Positions 59,601 through 64,000 of a stretch of DNA of 64,000 nucleotides are shown here, piece by piece. Within the stretch, counting starts at the first letter, position 1. Each line of letters opens with the position of its first letter. The translations under genes and the position numbers were made by a program. The notes below the pieces were generated by a model. The model worked only from the letters and a program-made list of their open reading frames with translations. It ran no database searches and was not told where the DNA came from. Origin of the DNA: Viola odorata (Eukaryota; Streptophyta; Magnoliopsida; Malpighiales; Violaceae); NCBI GenBank assembly GCA_963691705.1, contig OY829544.1, positions 2,115,501 through 2,179,500 on the forward strand, in the 5' to 3' direction.

Positions 59601-62378
59601 AAAACGGCTTTCATCACGCCGAGGGCCACCTACTGCTATCGGGCTATGCCGTTTGGTCTGAAGAATGCTGGAGCAACATTTCAGAGAACGGCCAATAAGA
59701 TTTTCGAGCCGTTAATCTGGAAAAATCTGGAGGTGTACGTTGATGATATGCTGGTGAAAAGCAGAAATTTTGAAGCGCATCTACGAGACCTTGAGGAGGT
59801 ATTTGGGATAATGCGAAAATTTGGAATGAAGCTAAATCCCAAAAAATGCATGTTTGCATTCCAAACGGGGAAATTCCTTGGTTATGTGGTCAGCAGAAAA
59901 GGAATTCAGCCCAATCCCGCCAAACTGAAGGCAATCAAGGATATGTTTTCGCCAAAGAGTGTGAAGGAGGTGCAGCGACTCACAGGAAGAGTAATTGCTT
60001 TGAGCCGATTCATCTCCAAGCAGGGCGAGAAATGCCTCCCGTTTTTCAAAGTCATTCGGAAGAAGGCACAATTCGGATGGGATGGCGATTGTGAAAAGGC
60101 TTTTCACGACTTGAAGCAGTACCTGTCTTCCGAATTGCTGCTAACTCGACCCGAAGAAGGGGACACCCTTTTTCTTTATCTGGGGGCGGCCGATGAGGTG
60201 GTTAGTGCCGTCTTGGTTCGGGATGAAAACGGCATACATCGACCGATTCATTTTATCAGCCGAATCTTGAAGGATGCTGAGCTGAGGTATTCTCAAATCG
60301 AAAAAATCGCTTTTACCCTGTTGCAAGCTGGCAGAAAGATGGCCCGGTACTTCCAAGCTCATCCGGTGGTCGTACTGACAGACCAACCTCTAAGAAGGGT
60401 TTTCAAAAGACCTGAGTCGTCCGACCGAATGGTCATTTGGGCCATCGAATTGGAGCAATATGGGTTGCAATATCAGTCCAGACCCGCCATCAAAGGTCAG
60501 GCGTTGGCCGATTTTATTGCAGAGTGCACGTTTGTCCAGAAGCAAATTCCTTCGCCAGAAAGCCAAAAAGAAGCCTGCTTACCGCTTCCCGATGTGAACG
60601 GGGATCGGTGGACAATCTTCGTGGATGGCGCCAAGAATCAAACCGAAGCAGGAGCCGGCGTCATCATTTTAGGTCCAAAAGGGATAAAAATGAGGTACGC
60701 CTTAAAAATCTCAAGGCCGTTATCAAATAATGCGGCCGAATACGAAGCTCTATTGGCAGGATTGCGCATCGGAGGGAATCTGATCGGTAATGCACAATCG
60801 GCCGACGTCCGTTTGGTCATCTACGGAGATTCAAAATTGATTATTGATCAGGCCAACGGTGATTCTCAGGCTAGAGAGCCGATTATGATTCAGTACTTGA
60901 AGAAAGTACAGAAGGAGCTAGCCGAAATTAAAAATAGGGGAATTCATGCTGAAATCAGCCATATCCCAAGAGAAAAAAATGCAGAGGCCGATGAGATTGC
61001 CAAGCTGGCAGCAAACTCCGAGGCAATGATGCCACCCGATGTGACTGTTGAGGAAATTTCCATTCCTTCTTTTATGGAAGAGCAGCAAGTGCTATGTGTG
61101 TTAGAGGCAGCCAACGATTGGCGCATTCCAGTGATTGACTATCTCAAGCATGGCAAGCTGCCAGAAAATGCGAGTGAGAAGCTGAAGATCCTCAAGAGAG
61201 CGGCTAGATGCACTTACCACGACGGGATACTTCTTCGCCGTTGTCTTACTTACCCGGCGGCAAAATGTATAACGGAAGAAGAAGGCCTGTATACGCTCAG
61301 GGAGATCCACGAGGGAATATGCGGAATGCACGCCTCAGGAAACACCATGGCTGCCCAAGTTCTCCGAACAGGGTTTTATTGGCCAACAATTAGAAGAGAT
61401 TCAGATAACTTTGTGAAATCTTGTCATAAATGCCAGGAATTTGCAAGGGAACCACAACGGCCAGCAGCTGAATTGTCAAGTATGGTGAGTCCATGCCCAT
61501 TTGCGAAGTGGGGAATTGACATCTTGGGACCCTTCCCAATCGCCAAAAGTCAGCTTCAGTATGTTATTGTTGCTGTCGATTATTTCACAAAGTGGGCCGA
61601 GGCAGAAGCTGTGGCGAAGATAACGGCAGACAACACTTGGAGGTTTTTCATGAACAACGTCATCATGAGATTCGGGTTCCCAAGAATTCTCGTGAGCGAC
61701 AACGGCACCCAGTTCACCAGTGCTTACTTCAAAAAGAAATGCTCAGAATACTCAATTGAACAACGGTTCTCTTCCGTTGCGCATCCACAAACAAACGGGC
61801 AAACCGAAGTCACCAACAGAGCAATCCTTAACGGGATTAAGAAAAACCTTGAGGGCAAGCAGGCAAAATGGCCAGAGGAGTTGCCGTTTGTCATGTGGGC
61901 CTATCGAATGACCACTAAAACCAGCACCGGCATGACACCGTTTGCCATGGCGTACGGGGTCGAAGCTGTTTCTCCAGTAGAGATCGGCGCAATCAGCCTT
62001 CGAGTTGAGTACTTCAACGAAGAGCAAAATGAAGAAAGATTAAGGGAGCAGCTGGATCTTTTGCCAGAGATGAGAGAAGAAGCCATCCTCAAAACATTGC
62101 ACTACAAGCGCAAAATGGCGAAATACCATAATCGGCGTGTCAAAGAACGGCTACTCAAGGCAGGAGATTTAGTCCTGCGCAAGGTAACAACAACTGGCCA
62201 AGAGAAGAAAAAGCTCACGCCGAATTGGGAAGGACCATATCGCGTTACCAGAGTCATCGGCAAAGGTGCATACCACCTGGAAACAATGAACGGTACTCCG
62301 ATATCCAACTCTTGGAATATTTGCAATTTAAAGCTATATCACTCCAGAGTAAATATGTTGTTTTCACTGGCCGAATAA
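56679..62378 (+). CDS. Gag-Pol polyprotein of a Tat-lineage gypsy element, 1899 aa, intact
   Basis: Starts at ATG (MASDPNFQ); an in-frame GTG lies 23 codons earlier but is less likely. By rough residue number: a Gln/Pro-rich and Arg/Ser-rich N-terminus; gag domain about 250-370; a zinc-knuckle variant CRFHKAKGHDTEDC (about 493-506, CX2HX4HX4C with His for the second Cys); an aspartic protease with LVDNGS (about 650); RT with FTDLNEACPKD and YVDD (about 920-1022); RNase H (about 1160-1260); a second, archaeal-like RNase H beginning WTIFVDGA with YGDSK (about 1308-1440); integrase with an HHCC finger (CHKC about 1582) and the D-D-E triad in GIDILG, SDNGTQF and GQTEV (about 1610-1708); and a GPY-type end, NWEGPY. 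No stops or frameshifts. No chromodomain, as expected for Tat. Confidence 0.93.
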   Translation: MASDPNFQSNQPTSGAAGQYETPPPHASSSRVDMNAAARRLNFPEIPEVLLPSTPQPAVIPPAVMHEFAALHRRMDLMMQTFMGGIPPPVHQQILPQQIHSQQIIPQQIPDQPAATPSLVPPPMAFQPVRSVQQHVSQPAQRENLSNELRMPRRSENPIRGEGYLDNMEEANSRAVQRSPRRSQKRSVEGRSERGRVRERSMDRPQSGRDRERADRNASRGSASLRAREEQDDDPKNPLTFRVRKHRVSRHVKLPTDSYMGTTDPTVHVSLVKKHVKFFTRKDEALCQIFVMTLKGIANTWFEKLPAGSVDSFEQLAKVFTSRFSSCIPVEKSPAVLFDMVRKSGESLTVYVARFNAELATLPDVAPNFAAEALKRNCRYRELENALIASTPKTLDLLRIEVDKFARMEEADFQRKKREEPDLPKKETAVRKQGEKKQAAGGRQTDRLADFSTLQLTKPVAEIFAIIEERRLPIQYPKRKPGAVMGPHKDSYCRFHKAKGHDTEDCFSLKKAIEKLIEEGYLGEFAAKARNRAREDRTDGNRREAEADPNAAGTSNQRDKGKQQVLTTSLDEFFMINLIAGGAQQEESEDVPIGEKRKRNDPVGEKAGLSELDRMAITFSEEDEIGVTYPQNEALVVTAIIAECGVRRTLVDNGSAVNLISANAFNRLQGPRPDLKPCRRPIIGVNGIPIPVVGLTFLSIFFVEDSSRRKEQQLFLVVDLNLPYNVILGRPFLNAFGVVISQRHLKMQYPSWDGVVTIRGDQKVAAECYITMVDGCCDRYVCVADDSLEDDEEQRTQPLERMVQVSVADLPAEHFLISEKLSKGDCDQLAFLLNECRGEFAWVPTDIPGLSRETAEHRLNVYPNARPVQQKRRAFSKEKADAIEKEVDKLLKANFIREVQYPPWLANPVVVRKPGGEWRMCIDFTDLNEACPKDCYPLPRIEQLVDQTAGYGYLSSLDANSGYHQIPMAIEDEEKTAFITPRATYCYRAMPFGLKNAGATFQRTANKIFEPLIWKNLEVYVDDMLVKSRNFEAHLRDLEEVFGIMRKFGMKLNPKKCMFAFQTGKFLGYVVSRKGIQPNPAKLKAIKDMFSPKSVKEVQRLTGRVIALSRFISKQGEKCLPFFKVIRKKAQFGWDGDCEKAFHDLKQYLSSELLLTRPEEGDTLFLYLGAADEVVSAVLVRDENGIHRPIHFISRILKDAELRYSQIEKIAFTLLQAGRKMARYFQAHPVVVLTDQPLRRVFKRPESSDRMVIWAIELEQYGLQYQSRPAIKGQALADFIAECTFVQKQIPSPESQKEACLPLPDVNGDRWTIFVDGAKNQTEAGAGVIILGPKGIKMRYALKISRPLSNNAAEYEALLAGLRIGGNLIGNAQSADVRLVIYGDSKLIIDQANGDSQAREPIMIQYLKKVQKELAEIKNRGIHAEISHIPREKNAEADEIAKLAANSEAMMPPDVTVEEISIPSFMEEQQVLCVLEAANDWRIPVIDYLKHGKLPENASEKLKILKRAARCTYHDGILLRRCLTYPAAKCITEEEGLYTLREIHEGICGMHASGNTMAAQVLRTGFYWPTIRRDSDNFVKSCHKCQEFAREPQRPAAELSSMVSPCPFAKWGIDILGPFPIAKSQLQYVIVAVDYFTKWAEAEAVAKITADNTWRFFMNNVIMRFGFPRILVSDNGTQFTSAYFKKKCSEYSIEQRFSSVAHPQTNGQTEVTNRAILNGIKKNLEGKQAKWPEELPFVMWAYRMTTKTSTGMTPFAMAYGVEAVSPVEIGAISLRVEYFNEEQNEERLREQLDLLPEMREEAILKTLHYKRKMAKYHNRRVKERLLKAGDLVLRKVTTTGQEKKKLTPNWEGPYRVTRVIGKGAYHLETMNGTPISNSWNICNLKLYHSRVNMLFSLAE

Positions 62379-62631
62379 ATGATAATAATATTGTAAGGAC
62401 AAATCATTTGCAACTAATAATGCTTAAAGTATATATTTGCCCGTATTGTGCTTATCGTATGGTTGCAGATGTAAAAGAATCGTGGATGTAGGTTATTTTA
62501 AATCGAACCACGTTACCAAAACCCAAAAAAATGGCGATGTTATCTCTACCAAGGGCTAAGGCTACCTAAGGCACTGCCTGGGGATGCCGACAACCAAATC
62601 GGCAGCAGCCCGAGTAATTCAAAACACTACC

Positions 62632-62795
62632 AGGGCATATATCGCCAACAATACATATATCGCCAACGATACATATATCGCCAACGATACATATACTGTC
62701 GCCAAGACATATATCGCTATTGAGGCATATATCGTTATTGAGGCATATATCGTTATTGAGGCATATGCCGCCATGAAAACGCATATCGTCATAAG
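62632..62795. repeat. Minisatellite between pol and the antisense ORF
   Basis: About nine units of 18-20 bp, first (a)catatatcgccaacgat, then catatatcgttattgagg, grade into each other. Confidence 0.85.
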
Positions 62796-62837
62796 ACCAT
62801 TTCGGTCCTGCTGATCAGACGGCGACAAAATGGAGAA

Positions 62838-62946
62838 AGACTCAAACCTATCTGTGTCTTAGTAAACCAGATAGAAGTACCTGTGTCTTCGTAAACCAGG
62901 TAATAAAGACTCAAACCTATCTGTGTCTTAGTAAACCAGATAGAGA
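62838..62946. repeat. Second short tandem repeat in the Tat element
   Basis: Three copies of 'ctgtgtctt(a/c)gtaaaccag' (about 62852, 62881 and 62920), two of them preceded by gactcaaacctat. Spacing is about 30-40 bp. Confidence 0.8.
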
Positions 62947-63248
62947 AACGACAACGCAAAAACAATGTCTCCAAAACGGCCCGGTGCCGAAAGGTCGAAA
63001 CGGCCACCTCGAGCAAACGAAAACAGATCCCTCAAACGGCAACTTGCCGATTTGCCAGATAAAGATAAGTTCAAGTTACAACTGTTTTATCTTTTTTATT
63101 TTTTTCGGGAGTAATATATATATAGCAGAAATGATTAAGCATTTGCAATAACTTAAAATTGCAAAATTATATATATTCCGAATAAATAGTATTGTTCTTT
63201 ACAAAATATGTTAAGATCGGCAATAATCTAAAAACAGAAAAGACAGCT

Positions 63249-64000
63249 CTATGGTTCGTCTTCTGAAGAGGATTGATACTCCTTTGCCTCAGCCTCTCTT
63301 TCCAAGGAGTAAACATATTCGCTAATCTTGGTGGCATCAAAGTTAGCCTCCCCATAGAACTCCATATAACTGTCGATCATGATGTCCTTTGTCTTCTGCC
63401 GCCACCAACCGATCTTACTCGGAACCTTCTCCAACTCAGCGTCCTTCTCTACGATGCTGCTCCTAGCCGTCTCTAACTCCGCCGTTCTGGTCTCCAAATC
63501 GGCGCGGGCCGCCTCCAACTCGGCAGTAAGCTTGGCCATATTATTAATCAGGACGGCTTTATCTTCACTGAGTTTTGTGACGGAATCACACAGGGCCGAT
63601 TTGTCTGACATCAGCTCCCCGATCCGTACCTGCTCTTCCCTGATCTTAGCCGAGAGGCCATCCCTTTCGTGAAAACTGTCGGCCAACTTCTTGCGGGCGT
63701 CAATGACAGCTTTCTTATCCGATTCATGAGCGGCCATCAGACTCTCCTTTTCTTTCTTAAGGGTAGCATTCTCAGCGGTTGATCGCCGAAGTTCCTCCCT
63801 GGACTTTTCAAGCTTCGAATCCACAACTTCTGCAGCATATCGGGAAGCACATAAGCCGCTGTACATAATGCTTTGCAGGTTGGCGAAGTGAGAACTAAGT
63901 TCCAGGCGGCTATAGCGTTCCCTGTCGGCTTGATTGGCAAAAATTTCGCCCACCAGGTGACCGGTCCGATAGTCACTGCAAGCCGGCATTTTCAAGCCAA
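63249..64000 (-). CDS. Antisense ORF of the Tat element, C-terminal part, coiled coil (partial)
   Basis: At least 248 codons are open on the minus strand, and the frame continues past the window edge, so the start is not seen. It has a long heptad-rich coiled coil (about 75 residues into the visible part onward, with KLEKSREELRRSTAENATL and repeated ETRTAEL/ELEAARADL). It ends with an acidic SSSEDEP tail. Tat elements are known to carry extra ORFs, some antisense, between integrase and the 3' LTR; their role is unsettled. The visible part resembles the coiled-coil tail of plant transposon-encoded proteins, but I cannot assign a catalytic domain. Confidence 0.75.
   Translation of the reverse strand, partial: GLKMPACSDYRTGHLVGEIFANQADRERYSRLELSSHFANLQSIMYSGLCASRYAAEVVDSKLEKSREELRRSTAENATLKKEKESLMAAHESDKKAVIDARKKLADSFHERDGLSAKIREEQVRIGELMSDKSALCDSVTKLSEDKAVLINNMAKLTAELEAARADLETRTAELETARSSIVEKDAELEKVPSKIGWWRQKTKDIMIDSYMEFYGEANFDATKISEYVYSLEREAEAKEYQSSSEDEP

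Larger units (their letters stand above)
55778..64000 (+). mobile_element. Ty3/gypsy retrotransposon, Tat lineage, truncated by the window end
   Basis: The order is 5' LTR, primer-binding region, gag-protease-RT-RNase H-second RNase H-integrase polyprotein, minisatellites, then an antisense ORF running off the window. The second RNase H before integrase and the extra antisense ORF after it are known marks of the Tat/Ogre/Retand group. The polyprotein is uninterrupted, so the insertion may be recent. The 3' LTR is not in view. Confidence 0.88.

Noticed and set aside
1..64000. CRISPR arrays, bacterial operons, riboswitches, rRNA or true tRNA genes
   Set aside because: None seen; the repeats present are minisatellites or transposon ends, and the gene structure is that of a plant nucleus.

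Overview
This is nuclear DNA of a flowering plant, almost certainly a eudicot. The evidence is many-exon genes with plant splice signals, a chloroplast-targeted Clp protease, a plant Mediator subunit, BURP and organ-specific (DUF2775) proteins, a plant O-methyltransferase and a Ty3/gypsy element of the Tat type. The O-methyltransferase gives a weak hint of an asterid, but I cannot name the species.

Layout. 1-25.5 kb is gene-rich and conserved. A 26-exon phosphatidylinositol 4-kinase alpha gene runs on the minus strand (1043-12844), followed by a one-exon DUF7086 gene on the minus strand. Next come MED32 (+), a NUS1/LEW1-type dolichol-synthesis subunit (+) and CLPP6 (-). As I recall, the last three are also adjacent and in this order in Arabidopsis (At1g11750-At1g11760), so this block looks like ancestral microsynteny. 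I worked out exons by hand from GT/AG signals, reading frame and recalled family sequence. Every phase closes, and the lengths come out at family size (PI4K 2031 aa, CLPP6 268 aa, LEW1 265 aa).

26-45 kb is a lineage-specific cluster. It holds three BURP-domain genes on the minus strand, the first broken by a 5-bp duplication, and a small secreted DUF2775 gene, with a type I O-methyltransferase just before the third BURP gene. A second DUF2775 gene with repeats lies at 51.8-52.5 kb. Segments around it exist in three diverged copies (46-50, 51 and 55.5 kb), pointing to tandem duplication.

The rest is a transposon landscape that can be read in layers. It includes a 2.27-kb Pack-MULE with 9-bp target duplications carrying a rearranged SPL8-like gene fragment, and a second MULE interrupted by a 1.9-kb solo LTR. 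A 699-bp solo LTR sits inside a Stowaway-type MITE. There are also hAT-like elements, several Stowaway hairpins, a 460-bp foldback element and minisatellites. From 55.8 kb to the end lies the 5' part of a Tat-lineage retrotransposon with an intact polyprotein, two RNase H domains and an antisense coiled-coil ORF.

The genes do not form one pathway. The conserved ones serve phosphoinositide signalling, transcription, protein glycosylation and plastid proteolysis; the clustered ones are secreted or cell-wall proteins and a specialised-metabolism enzyme.
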